Shown here one piece after another: positions 1 to 9,224 of a DNA stretch of 64,000 bases. A program made the translations under genes and the position numbers. Source of the DNA: Desulfobacteraceae bacterium (GTDB taxonomy: Bacteria; Desulfobacterota; Desulfobacteria; Desulfobacterales; Desulfosarcinaceae); NCBI GenBank assembly GCA_003599575.1, contig QZKV01000190.1, positions 1 to 64,000 of the forward strand. The letters are read 5' to 3'. Every line of letters begins with the position of its first letter. Within the stretch, counting starts at the first letter, position 1. The notes below the pieces were generated by a model, which ran no database searches, was not told the DNA's origin, and saw nothing but the letters and a program-made list of their open reading frames with translations.

Positions 1-2804
1 ACCGGTCTGGTGGTCACCGGCGAGATAAATTTCGAAAAGGGCACCCACGGCTTGTCCGGAGACACCATCAATACGGCCGCCCGGCTGTCCGGCATGGCCA
101 AAGAGGGTGAAATCATCGCCGGACCGGAGACTTTTTCCCAGACCAATTCCTATTTTTCCTTCGAAAAACTTCCCCCCGCCGCAGTAAAAGGCAAAGCAGA
201 ATCGGTTCAGGTCTATAAAGTGCTTGCGCCCCATTCCCGTCCGGGTCTTTTCCGGCGCATCCACGGCCTGCGGGCCGATCTCATCGGCCGGCATGTGGAG
301 TTGGCCCGCCTCGCCGAAGCCGCGGCATCCCTGGAAAAAGGTCGCGGCGGCGTTTGCACCCTGGTGGGTGACGCGGGCCTGGGCAAGACCCGGCTGTTGG
401 AAGAGCTTGCGGGATCCCTGGATCGGGGACGCTTCCGCTGGATCGAGGGCCAGGCGTACGCCTTTTCGCACAACACCCCGTATGCGCCGCTGACCGATCT
501 GCTTTGCCGGATTTTCCAGCTGGAAGAGCGGGACGGGCCGGAGCAGCGGTTGTCCAAAATCCAATCCGCCGTGAGCGCCTGGGGCGCCGAATCCGAACCG
601 GTGGCCCCCTATCTGGCCAGCTTGCTGGGAGTATCCCATCCGCAGGCTTCTTCAGGCAGTCCGGAGTTTCGGCGCTCCAGGCTCAACACGGCCCTGCTGG
701 CGTTTTTTTCGGCTTTGGCCCGGCAGGGGCCGTTGGTGATTTGCCTGGAGGATGTGCACTGGTCGGATCCATCCACCCTCGACGCCCTGCGCTACATCAT
801 ATCCAATATCACCCAGCCGGCCCTTTTGATCTGCAGCCACCGCCCCGCTTCAGTCCTTTGACGGCCGATGTCATTGCCAAGCTCGGCCGCTCTTACCAGG
901 AAATCAGCATTACCGAGCTGTCTCCTTCCGAGACGCAGCGCATGCTGGAGTCTCTTCTGGGCTCGCAGGATCTGCCGCGTGAATTCAGGCGCTTCGTGCA
1001 GGACAAAGTGGGGGGCAACCCCCTGTATTTGGAAGAGCTGGTGAACGCGCTCATCGAAAGCCGGGCCCTTGCGCGGGCAAACGGGTCCTGGCGCCTGATG
1101 CATGGCATCCGCCACATCGATATGCCCGCCACCATTCAGGGCATCATTACCGCGCGTCTGGACCGGTTGGAGCGGGAGTCCAAAAGATTGTTGCAGGAGG
1201 CCGCGGTGATCGGCCGGGCGTTTCTGTATGACATTCTCAAGCAGATCTCCGATCTGACCAGCCGCCTGGACCCGCTTCTGGGCGGACTCGAGCGGCAGGA
1301 TCTGATCCAGACCCGCACAGTGCACCCGCAGCTGGAATACGTTTTCAAGCAGGCCCTGATCCAGGAGGTGGTTTACCAGAGCATCCTCAAAAAAGAACGC
1401 CAGGCCATCCACGCGCGCATCGCGCGGATTACGGAGACTCTTTTCTCCGACCGCCTGGAGGAATTCTGCGAGACGCTGGCATTTCATTACAGTTCCGCCA
1501 GGGAGGTCGACCGGGCGGTGCACTACCTGCTTCTGGCCGGGCATAAAAGCCTTGCCCGCTATGCCGTGGAGGAATCCCACAACTACTACCAACAGGCCTA
1601 TGAACTGCTGGCGGCGGACGATGATCGCCCGGAGCGCAATAAACGGCTGGTGGACCTGATCTGCAAATGGGCGCTGGTCTTTTACTACCGCGGCGACGTC
1701 AAGGGGCTTTCCGCTCTGTTGACGCAAAATGAACCGCTGGCCGTCTCCGTCGGAGACGAGGCCCTGCTGGGCATGTTTTTTTGCTGGCGCGGCTACACGC
1801 TGTGGTCCGAGGAACAGTTTACTCAATCGCACGCGTATTTGGAGCGGGCGCTGATGCTGGGTGAAAAACTGGACGATCCCCTGGTGGTCAGCTACGCCCG
1901 CGCCTGGCTGACCTGGACCTGCGCCGAATTGGGCCGATTTCACGAGGGCATCGCGCACGGCGAACGCGCGGTGGCGCTGTTTCCGAAAATTGAGCACGAT
2001 CCCTACCCCTACTTCAAAGCGCTCGGCGGAATCGGCTACTGCTGCTGGTACCTGGGTGACCGGGCGCGGGCGGAGCAAACGGCTGAAGAACTCCTGACCT
2101 TCGGCAGCAGCCATGCCAACATCCGATGCCAGGTCATGGGGTACTATGTCCGGGGGGTCAGCTATTGCATCGCCGGTGATTTTCAAACCGCGGGGCGGAA
2201 TTTTCGCCATGCCATGGAAGTGGCGCTCGACCCGCTTTATGCCCAGTTGGCGCATTTTTCCTGGGACTGAGCCTCATTGAGCAAGGTCAGGTCGAGCAGG
2301 CCGAACCGATCCTCAACGGCGTACACTCTTTTTGCACGGAGTTCGGAATCCCCCAGATGGGAATGCCCGCGGCTTCCATGTTGTCCGTGGCCGCGGCCCA
2401 GTTCGGCAGGCCGGGGCAGGCTTTGAAAGGACTGGAAAAAGCCGTGGCGCATTACCGGACCATCGGCAGGCCCCCTTCGGAGATTATCAGTGAGTTGGGG
2501 CTGGGCAGGTTCTACCTGGAAGTTCTGAAAGCCAAAGGGCAGGTGGGTCTGGGCAGCATGGCCCGCAACGTCGGGTTTATTGTCAAACACGCTTCCGCCG
2601 CGCGAAAACGCGCCATCGCGCACCTGACCCGGGCGGTTGAATTGAGCCGGGATCACGACGCCTTCGGGTTCATGGGGCCGGCCTATCTTTTCCTGGGCCG
2701 GATCCATGCCCAAAATGGGAACACCCAGGAAGCCCGCACCTGCTTCCGCAAAGCGATGGAGGTCTTTGAAAATGCCGTGCAGACGTCTACCTGGCCCAGG
2801 CAAG
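1..2804 (+). pseudogene. Class III adenylate/guanylate cyclase with AAA ATPase and TPR domains, frameshifted and truncated
   Basis: The window opens inside the gene, in the last part of a class III nucleotidyl cyclase domain (GLSGDTINTAARLSGMA). A STAND/AAA ATPase module follows, with Walker A GDAGLGKT near base 370 and Walker B-like VICLEDVHWSD near base 740, then a long TPR-rich region. The reading frame breaks twice. Near bases 843-862 it passes from the first frame into the frame that gives AKLGRSYQEISITELSPSE. Near 2255-2265, at a run of five T, HFSWD-stop should continue as FFLGLSLIEQG. Joined, the three pieces read as one normal protein of this family. The 3' end is lost where GGGGACGTCC repeats of the RAYT element begin. 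Two indels plus a transposon boundary favour a decaying gene, but homopolymer sequencing error cannot be excluded for the second shift. Confidence 0.8.
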
Positions 2805-2846
2805 GGGGGACGTCCAGCAAGAGGGGACGTCCATAAATTAATAAAT
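2805..2846. repeat. Left GGGGACGTCC repeats of the RAYT element
   Basis: Two closely spaced copies of GGGACGTCC lie at about 2809-2832, and the second runs into ATAAATTAATAAATT. It is the inverse of the sequence at the far side of the transposase gene. Confidence 0.7.
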
Positions 2847-3862
2847 TAACCTGTCAGAATCTTCTCCAGATCCAACTTCTTCTCTTTGGCTATTTTTTCT
2901 CCGCGTTTGACTGAAAAGCTAACTGCGGGTTGGGTCAGTCCCATCTGTGAAGCAAGATCGGTGGCGGACAAACCCAATTCCCTCACTGCCCAGAAGCAAA
3001 GCAAGCTGCGCGCCTGCACTACTTTGGGATAGCGCACGGGAACAAAGATCTGTTCAGGCTCGACACCGAACAATCCGGCCACATGCTGCGCAAGGGTTTT
3101 GACATCAAGCCCTTTGGCGGTCATCCGGCAGCGCCGCTCCAACCGCTCTTTGCTCGATGCCAGCACATTTGTAACAAAATCGCTGTCGCCCAGGATACGC
3201 TCATCGCCCTTGAAGCGTTCGCCTCCTTTGACTTTGATTTTCGCCTGTTTCCATCCTCCAAGGCTGCGGATCAAGCCGCCCCCGACAAGCTCGGGCTTAC
3301 GCCCTTCGCCAATGCCCTTTTCTACAAAAACACGATAATTCCTTTGCGCCTGCATTCTTTTGGTACCGAACAGGCCCAGGATTTTGTCTGTGTCCTGCCA
3401 GTCCACTTGAAGCTGGCCCATCAATGCCGCGTGGCCCGTATAGGGATAGCTGTCCAAAGCCGTTATATCGGCTACGATGCCTCCCCGCAGCGGGTTCAAA
3501 TGGATGTAGCGCGTCAGCTCGAGCAGGTAGGCATCTTCCTGGCACAGGATGGATTTATAGCGGTTTTGAAAAAGTTGACCATGCCTGCGATGGCGGCGGT
3601 TAAATGCCTGCGCGTATCCGGTAAGCAAACGGCGCATAAGGGTGGGAAGGGAAGCGGTGCCCGTGCGGACCAAAAGATGCACATGGCTGCTCATGAGTGC
3701 CCAGGCAAAACATGGCGTTGAGGTCTCGGCTACGATCTGTCCCCAACGCTGCAGAAAATCCGCGCGGTCTTCCTCTCCCCGGAATATAGCTTTGCGCTCA
3801 ATCCCGCGTACGATTACGTGATGCAAAGCACCTGGGGCATCTATCCTGGCTTTTCTTGGCAT
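2846..3862 (-). CDS. REP-associated tyrosine transposase (RAYT, Y1_Tnp domain)
   Basis: This is a single-strand DNA transposase of the Y1 family, about 338 residues from the MPRKARIDAPG start. That start is preferred over an in-frame upstream one because RAYT proteins usually begin with this motif. The HUH-type metal motif appears as SSHVHLLVRTG, and FNRRHRRHGQLFQNRYKS and YIHLNPLRGG are family signatures. The C-terminal 100 residues (SATDLASQMGLTQPAVSFSV) form a DnaA/HTH-like DNA-binding extension that is common in deltaproteobacterial RAYTs. The gene looks intact. RAYTs are thought to mobilise REP-like hairpins, and the flanking GGGGACGTCC inverted repeats are the likely substrate. Confidence 0.9.
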   Translation of the reverse strand: MPRKARIDAPGALHHVIVRGIERKAIFRGEEDRADFLQRWGQIVAETSTPCFAWALMSSHVHLLVRTGTASLPTLMRRLLTGYAQAFNRRHRRHGQLFQNRYKSILCQEDAYLLELTRYIHLNPLRGGIVADITALDSYPYTGHAALMGQLQVDWQDTDKILGLFGTKRMQAQRNYRVFVEKGIGEGRKPELVGGGLIRSLGGWKQAKIKVKGGERFKGDERILGDSDFVTNVLASSKERLERRCRMTAKGLDVKTLAQHVAGLFGVEPEQIFVPVRYPKVVQARSLLCFWAVRELGLSATDLASQMGLTQPAVSFSVKRGEKIAKEKKLDLEKILTG

Positions 3863-3896
3863 GATGAACCGGGTAGCAAAGCCGCCCACAGGTGTC

Positions 3897-3946
3897 AATT
3901 TATTTTTTTATGGACGTCCCCCACCGGGTGCGTCCCCCCACCGGGT
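3897..3946. repeat. Right inverted GGACGTCCCC repeats of the RAYT element
   Basis: AATTTATTTTTTTATGGACG and the bases after it mirror the left end. CGTCCCCC and CACCGGGTG are then repeated in tandem up to about 3946. Confidence 0.7.
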
Positions 3947-4217
3947 GGATCTATCAAAACGAAAGTCTTCACTTCTGTAACCATTCAAAACAAGAGCCCC
4001 CGTGCTATCCATTAATTCCCGAATTATAAGATATTCCAGTAGCATGCATAGGGGTGACGATGATTGGCAAGCCTATTGCTTTAGGAAGCGCAGCTTGGAA
4101 GTATTTACGGGAGCGCTGATGTTCAACTTCCCCAAAACTTGGTCACAGTCGGCGGTCTGAAACCGCCGAGTTTATTTTGAACAATTAACAAAATTACAGA
4201 GTTGAAAGGAGAACAGT
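3947..4217. other. Intergenic region with a leader hairpin
   Basis: No gene is seen here. A strong hairpin, CGGCGGT-ctgaa-ACCGCCG, lies at 4150-4168, followed by a short T/A-rich stretch just upstream of the binding-protein gene. It could be a terminator or a leader structure. The RBS GAAAGGAG for the next gene is at about 4204-4211. Confidence 0.5.
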
Positions 4218-5216
4218 ATGAAAATGAAGCGAATCGGATTGGTGGTGGTGATCGGTCTGTGCCTGTCAATGATGTCCATCTTCCCGGCGATGGCCGCCAA
4301 AAAGGTGACGGTCGTTTCGGGCGTCAGTGAAGAAAGTGCCATGGCGGTCGGCAACTACCAGGAAGTTTACGATGGTATCAAGGCGGAAATGTCCCCCAAG
4401 GGCATCACTCCGGAATTTTTGTTCGTCGAACTGGAAAAATCGACCGATGAGGCCGCCCGGCAGGCCAGGGGGAAAGAAGCGGCCGATAAGATCAGGCAAG
4501 CCAGGCCGGATCTCGTCATCACCGTCAACGACAATGCCACAAAGCATATCGGCAGCCACATCAGTGACATTCCAGTTGTCTTCACCTTTGTATGGGGCAC
4601 TCCCGAATCGGTGGGCTTGCCCAAACCCAACATCACGGGCGTGCTGCGGCGCAGTTATGCCGTGGACATTTTCAAAATGGCCAAACAGTTGAGCGGCGTC
4701 AATACGGTTGCCCTGCTCAGCAAGAACAATCTGTCCATGGCAGGCATCAAAAAGATGTTCGAGGTCAAGGGAGACGTTATGGAAAAAGCCTCCGGCGTGA
4801 AGTATATGGATATGTTTCTATGCGATACCTTCGACCAATGGTCCCAACAGGTTCTAAATTTTAAATACGATGTGATCTATCTGGCCGATACCAGCCGTCT
4901 CATAAAGGCAGACAAGGAACTTTCCCGAGAGGAGACGGTGCGCTGGACCGTGGAAAATGCCAAAGTGCCGGTCATTGCCGGCAGTGATATTGATGTCAAA
5001 TCCGGCGCGCTCTTTGCCATCGTCTCATCTTCAAAAGAGTGGGGGCGACAGGCCGCGGCCATGGGCGTGAAGATATTGGGCGGCACCCCGGTGGGCCAGG
5101 TTCCCATTGAGCAGATGCAAAAGGGTTCCCTGATCGTCAACGTGAAGACAGCGAAACAGATGAACGTGAACATCCCCTACGAGATTCTCTCTTCGGCCGA
5201 AAAGATTTTCGAATAA
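4218..5216 (+). CDS. ABC transporter substrate-binding protein (ABC_sub_bind/TrpX-like)
   Basis: This 332-residue exported protein has a Sec signal peptide (about residues 1-26, ending PAMAA). It is followed by the two-lobed periplasmic fold typical of the ABC_sub_bind family (KVTVVSGVSEESA..., DLVITVNDNATKHIG, IPVVFTFVWGTP, ITGVLRRSYAVDIFKMAKQL). Members bind small organic ligands or act as sensors with neighbouring kinases. No permease or ATPase genes of this type lie beside it, so it is an orphan and its ligand is not evident. The start has a good Shine-Dalgarno sequence (GAAAGGAGAACAGT-ATG). A GC-rich hairpin follows the gene. Confidence 0.85.
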   Translation: MKMKRIGLVVVIGLCLSMMSIFPAMAAKKVTVVSGVSEESAMAVGNYQEVYDGIKAEMSPKGITPEFLFVELEKSTDEAARQARGKEAADKIRQARPDLVITVNDNATKHIGSHISDIPVVFTFVWGTPESVGLPKPNITGVLRRSYAVDIFKMAKQLSGVNTVALLSKNNLSMAGIKKMFEVKGDVMEKASGVKYMDMFLCDTFDQWSQQVLNFKYDVIYLADTSRLIKADKELSREETVRWTVENAKVPVIAGSDIDVKSGALFAIVSSSKEWGRQAAAMGVKILGGTPVGQVPIEQMQKGSLIVNVKTAKQMNVNIPYEILSSAEKIFE

Positions 5217-5246
5217 AGTTATACTTCAACCGATGATATGCAGAGG

Positions 5247-5275
5247 AGGCTGCTCTCCGGCCGGAGGGCAGCCTT
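5247..5275 (+). terminator. Probable hairpin terminator after the binding-protein gene
   Basis: AGGCTGC, CTCCGG, CCGGAG and GCAGCCT form a long GC-rich inverted repeat 30 bases after the stop codon. The T-tract is weak (TTGCGTATTTGCC). Confidence 0.5.
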
Positions 5276-5388
5276 GCGTATTTGCCGCCGTTGCGCATCA
5301 ACCCAGGCACTTTTTCCCTCATGCCCCAAAAACCGGTGGGGCATTCGGTGATCGGCGCTGCCATCAATAAACCGAAAAGGTGTTACGG

Positions 5389-6120
5389 ATGTCAGAAGAC
5401 CTTGCAGGCGGAATAAAGTTTGCAAAAATAGCTTGTGGATTGCTTGCGGTTTGTCTTCTGGCCGGAGCGGTCGGGTGCGCTGCCGGAAATAAGAGGGCCG
5501 GACAGCCTGCTACGGATAGTGCGGCCGGCTTGTTCGGTATGCCGGCCGAAAAGTTTTTCGAACTCGGAAAAGCCGGCCGGCCGATCGACCCTCAAAAGCT
5601 CGATTATACCTTGATGGCGGCCGCGCTTTTCCATGAAACCAACCAGCGGCGCCGGCAAGCAGGCAAGCCGGCCCTGCGCCATGACCCCCGTCTGGATGAG
5701 GCTGCGCGCACGCATGGCCGGAACATGGCCGAAAAAAAATTTGTTTCGCATACCAACCCGCATTCGCCCGAGAGTCGAACACCGCTGGATCGGGTCGCGC
5801 GGGCGGGTTTCACTCCCAGCTACATAGCCGAGAACGTGGCGACGTATTTCAACCTGCGCTGCGAAGAGGGGCGCATGCTTTACAGCGTGCACGAGGGCAC
5901 GGCCTTCAGCTATGAGCCCGACAGTACGCCGATTCCCGAGCATTCTTACCGCAGTTTCGCGGAATCCCTGGTAACGCGGTGGATGAACTCGCCGGAGCAT
6001 CGCAAGAACATCCTGGCCGATCCCCCCAATGCCTATGGTTCGGGGTGCGCCGCGCGGCCGGAGCGAAAGGGGTTGTACCGGCTCTACTGCGTGCAGTTGT
6101 TCGGTGCGCGGCGGCCATAG
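5389..6120 (+). CDS. CAP/SCP-domain lipoprotein
   Basis: This predicted lipoprotein of 243 residues has an N-terminal hydrophobic stretch ending in the lipobox LLAGAVGC, so Cys is the probable lipidation site. The rest is a CAP (SCP/PR1-like) domain: FHETNQRRRQAGKPAL, LDEAARTHGRNMAEKKFVSH, IAENVATYF and VTRWMNSPEHRKNIL contain the usual His and Glu of the CAP cavity. Bacterial CAP proteins are extracytoplasmic and mostly of unknown function. The ATG at 5389 is preferred over a GTG nine bases upstream because AAAAGG sits at the right distance. It converges on the MarR-GNAT gene. Confidence 0.85.
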   Translation: MSEDLAGGIKFAKIACGLLAVCLLAGAVGCAAGNKRAGQPATDSAAGLFGMPAEKFFELGKAGRPIDPQKLDYTLMAAALFHETNQRRRQAGKPALRHDPRLDEAARTHGRNMAEKKFVSHTNPHSPESRTPLDRVARAGFTPSYIAENVATYFNLRCEEGRMLYSVHEGTAFSYEPDSTPIPEHSYRSFAESLVTRWMNSPEHRKNILADPPNAYGSGCAARPERKGLYRLYCVQLFGARRP

Positions 6121-6195
6121 GTTTTCGAATCAAAAGACCGGCTGACGGGCGGTTAAACTCCAGACCACGCCCCGGCAATGCCCACAGGGAGCAAA

Positions 6196-7131
6196 CTACA
6201 CATGTAAATCCAGTTCCCAGTTCTGGCCCACCAGATCATGGCCGAAGCTGTGGTGCGGCTCTTCTTGGACCAGCCGGAAGCCTTTTTGTTCGTAAATGTG
6301 GCGCGCGGCATGCAGGATACTGTTCGTCCAGAGCATGATCTTGCGGTAGCCGGCCTGGCGGGCGAAGCGTGTGCATTCACCTACCAGGCGTTTGCCGATT
6401 CCCATCCCGCGCGCTTTGGGTTCCACCAGCAGCAAACGCAGTTGGGCCGCGGTTTTCGATTTTTTCACCAGAAAGACCGATCCTATATTCACGCCGTTCT
6501 TTTCAGCAATCCAGCAGCGTTCCCGCTTGGGATCATATTTTCGAATGAATTTGGCAGCAATCTCTGCGACCAGCGCCTCGAACTGTTCATCCCATCCGTA
6601 CTCCTGGTGGTACAGCATTCCATGACGTTGAATGACCCACCCCATGTCGCCGGGCTGGTGATACCGGAGCAGGTAGGGGGACCTGTGCTCAGTCCGGGCG
6701 CTGAGCAGCCCTTCAATGGTATGCATCGCCTCGATCAGGCGATCCTGATCCTGTTCTGGTATGTTGTTCAACACCGTTTCGGTTTCGCTGCGCGAGTCTG
6801 AGTTGAGCCTGGCAAAGGCCTCCTGCCCTTTCTTTGATAAAGATAAAAAGCTTTGCCGGCCGTCGGTATCGGAAGGTTTTTTATCGATGAGGTCTTGCTT
6901 TATTAAATTTTGCAAGATCCGGCTCAGGTAACCCGTATCCAATCCCAATTGATTCCCAAGGGCGGTTGCCGTTGTTTCTTCATGATTGGCGAGTTCGTAA
7001 ATCACACGAGCTTCGGCCAGGGAAAACCGGCTTCTCAGCAGGTGCTCATTCAACACGCCGATCCGCCTGGTGTAGAAACGATTGAAGCGGCGCATTGCCT
7101 CCACGTGCTCACTGATATCGGGCATGGGCAT
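6196..7131 (-). CDS. MarR-family regulator fused to a GNAT acetyltransferase
   Basis: The N-terminal half (about residues 1-145) is a MarR winged helix (FSLAEARVIYELANHEETTATALGNQ, LGLDTGYLSRILQNLIKQDL). The C-terminal half is a GNAT domain with the acetyl-CoA loop motif EPKARGMGIGKRLVGE and the strand GYRKIMLWTN. Such fusions are widespread and usually autoregulate; the acetyl acceptor is unknown. The ATG at 7131 is chosen because AAGGAGGGTCC precedes it directly. Two 17-base inverted repeats upstream (7174-7212) are the likely autoregulatory operators. Length is about 311 residues. Confidence 0.9.
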   Translation of the reverse strand: MPMPDISEHVEAMRRFNRFYTRRIGVLNEHLLRSRFSLAEARVIYELANHEETTATALGNQLGLDTGYLSRILQNLIKQDLIDKKPSDTDGRQSFLSLSKKGQEAFARLNSDSRSETETVLNNIPEQDQDRLIEAMHTIEGLLSARTEHRSPYLLRYHQPGDMGWVIQRHGMLYHQEYGWDEQFEALVAEIAAKFIRKYDPKRERCWIAEKNGVNIGSVFLVKKSKTAAQLRLLLVEPKARGMGIGKRLVGECTRFARQAGYRKIMLWTNSILHAARHIYEQKGFRLVQEEPHHSFGHDLVGQNWELDLHV

Positions 7132-7173
7132 GGACCCTCCTTGGCGGAAATGATGATCATGTTGACACCACCT

Positions 7174-7212
7174 ACTTGATTCTGTCAAGTTAAATACTTG
7201 CTAAAGTCAAGT
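7174..7212. promoter_or_regulatory. Tandem MarR-type operators
   Basis: Two inverted repeats of the form ACTTG-N7-CAAGT lie 22 bases apart centre to centre: ACTTGATTCTGTCAAGT at 7174-7190 and ACTTGCTAAAGTCAAGT at 7196-7212. They sit about 45-80 bases upstream of the MarR-GNAT start, so autoregulation is the natural inference. Confidence 0.75.
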
Positions 7213-7775
7213 AAAAACCGGAGATCGCACCGGGCTTAGTGCTTGGATGCTTCGGCGATCTGCAGCCCGGTCCGTCTTTTTTCCGTACGGACCGGTATTG
7301 AAGCGGTTTCGACTCCTTTAACCTGGTGTTCACAAAATGAAAAGAGCGGATGGGGAGGTTTAGGCCGCTGAACTCAATTGGTCCGCATCCCGAATGCCGC
7401 TCTTTTAAATTGGATCTTTTCGGCAAAAGGCGCCGCTTCGCCGTGGAGGACGCAGCGGGCGCAGAGATAAGCCATTAACAGGTGGCTATAAGGGGTATAC
7501 AGATTTTCGGCTGAAAATTTGCAGGTTTGTACCGCTTTGGAAAACCCTTTACTCCGGTATCGCCCGGGAGGAGGCGGTCGCGCCAGGCGGGTTCGGAACG
7601 CAAAGTTGGGAAACACGTCCATACAATGGTATAAAAAGTGCGTTTTTCCGCTGCTCTGGCGATCTGCGGTGAAAAAAGGGAGAGTGGAGAATGCGGAGCT
7701 TGGAATTAGGCCGTGGAGATATCATGCGCACGAACCGCCTTCCGCGTTCCGCATTCGAGTGCCTTGCCTGCGCTC
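7213..7775. other. Intergenic region without a convincing gene
   Basis: Only short shadow reading frames are present. Several inverted repeats are visible: ACCGGGCT/AGCCCGGT around 7231-7285, GGTCCGT/ACGGACC around 7270-7295, and AAAAGAGCGG/CCGCTCTTTT spanning about 7338-7408. They may be remnants of mobile or REP-like sequence or terminators. Function is unknown. Confidence 0.4.
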
Positions 7776-9143
7776 TCATTTTTTGACTTCTTTTTTCCTC
7801 AACTCGGCCGGGGTTATATAATTCTGAAGTGAGCCGATGTTCCTGAAAATATCTTCATCCTCCTTACATGAGCCTCCCAGGTAGGCTATCTTGCCGTCGT
7901 TCTGGAACTGGGCAATCGGTTGGATATAAACGCCCGGGTAAGTCGTGTTCATCGGGTCATTCGGGTCCACGCGCATCTTGCTGTGGAAGAACGGCTTTAC
8001 GCGTTTGTTTTCGTAGGCCATCTTACCTAGAGAATAGGTGGTCTCGGTGGTCTCCATGGCCTGAATCAATTTGTCGATATCCTTTGTGCCGCCGGCATTT
8101 TCGATGACCTTCTTGATGAAGTAAATATCCGCATAGGCCAGGTGGACATGGATTTGGGTCGGTATCTTCTTCGCATGCATCTTTTTGATGAAAGGGATGG
8201 TTTCCGGGGTCAGGGGTATCTCTCCGTCCGTGAAAGAAGTAAGGACACCCAAGGCCTTGCCGCCGGTCATGTTCCAGAAATCGGCGGTCTGGGCCACACC
8301 GCCGTACAGACTGACCGGAATGTTGCGCGCGGCGGAATCGGCCCACTGCTTGACAAAAGACTCCGTGTCCGTGAACCAGGAGCTGACGTAGAGAATGACG
8401 TCGGCCTTGCTCGAGGCGATTTGCTGCAGAATCGGCAGGTACATCGTGCCGCGTGGTTTGACGGCCTTGCTGTAAACCACATCCATGCCGTATTTGGTTT
8501 TCAGCAATTCTTCCCAGGGCGGTAGATTCATATAGGGGATGCCTTCCCGCCACATGTGCGTCCAGGCCAGGTCCTCCCACAGAATGGCGATCTTATTGGC
8601 TTTGAACATCTGCGGCCATGTGGTGCCCCAGAAGTAAGCCATCTGCGCGTATTGGGACGGCTCGGGATCCCAGTCGCGGAAGCTGAACTTGTACTTTTCA
8701 TACTCGTCGAGCACCCGCTCGGTCAGCTCCGATCCCATCGGACCGTTGAAGATCATGACATGCGGGTACTGCTTGAACATGGCCGCCGAGTTCTCCTGGG
8801 CTGCCAGGCAGATTTCCGTGCGGCCTTCGACGAAGATAAAAGAAGCCTTGTCTTCCACCAAAAGCCGCCGTGCTCCTTCCACGGTCAAGGCGGTGTCGCC
8901 CTTGTTGTCGGCCATCACATATTTGACCGGCCGGCCCAGAATGCCGCCGGCTGCGTTGATGTCATCGATGGCCAGTTGCTGGGCATCCATGCAGGGCCGG
9001 GTTCCCGGCGAAAGCACCGCCCCCACATACCCGATCACGATCGGTTCGCCCGTGGGTGCTTGAGCGGCTGCTGTCAGCGGCGCCAAAAGCACCAGGGCCA
9101 GTGCCGTAAGAACGGCAAAGCTCATTTTGAAATGCGTCGACAT
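7776..9143 (-). CDS. Branched-chain amino-acid-type ABC transporter substrate-binding protein
   Basis: This periplasmic binding protein of the LivJ/LivK type (type 1 periplasmic-binding fold) has about 455 residues. It has a signal peptide (about 1-27, ...LTAAAQA), then IVIGYVGAVLSPG, AIDDINAAGGILGRPVKYV and GDTALTVEGARRLL, which are standard for the family. It is the last gene of the LIV operon. The start at 9143 follows GGGAGGTGGGGG. The ligand cannot be read from sequence. The two CoA-transferases in the same operon suggest an organic acid that is activated to a CoA thioester after uptake. Confidence 0.9.
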   Translation of the reverse strand: MSTHFKMSFAVLTALALVLLAPLTAAAQAPTGEPIVIGYVGAVLSPGTRPCMDAQQLAIDDINAAGGILGRPVKYVMADNKGDTALTVEGARRLLVEDKASFIFVEGRTEICLAAQENSAAMFKQYPHVMIFNGPMGSELTERVLDEYEKYKFSFRDWDPEPSQYAQMAYFWGTTWPQMFKANKIAILWEDLAWTHMWREGIPYMNLPPWEELLKTKYGMDVVYSKAVKPRGTMYLPILQQIASSKADVILYVSSWFTDTESFVKQWADSAARNIPVSLYGGVAQTADFWNMTGGKALGVLTSFTDGEIPLTPETIPFIKKMHAKKIPTQIHVHLAYADIYFIKKVIENAGGTKDIDKLIQAMETTETTYSLGKMAYENKRVKPFFHSKMRVDPNDPMNTTYPGVYIQPIAQFQNDGKIAYLGGSCKEDEDIFRNIGSLQNYITPAELRKKEVKK

Positions 9144-9224
9144 GCCCCCACCTCCCATTTTTTTGTTGTTGCCCTCATTCCCACACAGACATGAGACAGA
9201 GGGAATCTTTTCGTTTCTTCAAGG

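Larger units (their letters stand above)
2805..3946 (-). mobile_element. RAYT-type (IS200/REP-associated) element
   Basis: A Y1 transposase gene is flanked by inverted copies of a GGGGACGTCCATAAAT-type sequence. The left copies are at about 2810-2832 and continue as ATAAATTAATAAATT. The right copy, at 3897-3921, reads AATTTATTTTTTTATGGACG followed by TCCCC, the near-exact inverse. Further CGTCCCCC and CACCGGGTG repeats extend to about 3946. The element lies at the truncated end of the cyclase gene and probably removed or displaced its 3' end. Confidence 0.75.

Noticed and set aside
2805-3946. The GGGGACGTCC repeats as a CRISPR array
   Set aside because: There are only a few irregularly spaced copies, in inverted orientation around a RAYT gene, with no spacers.
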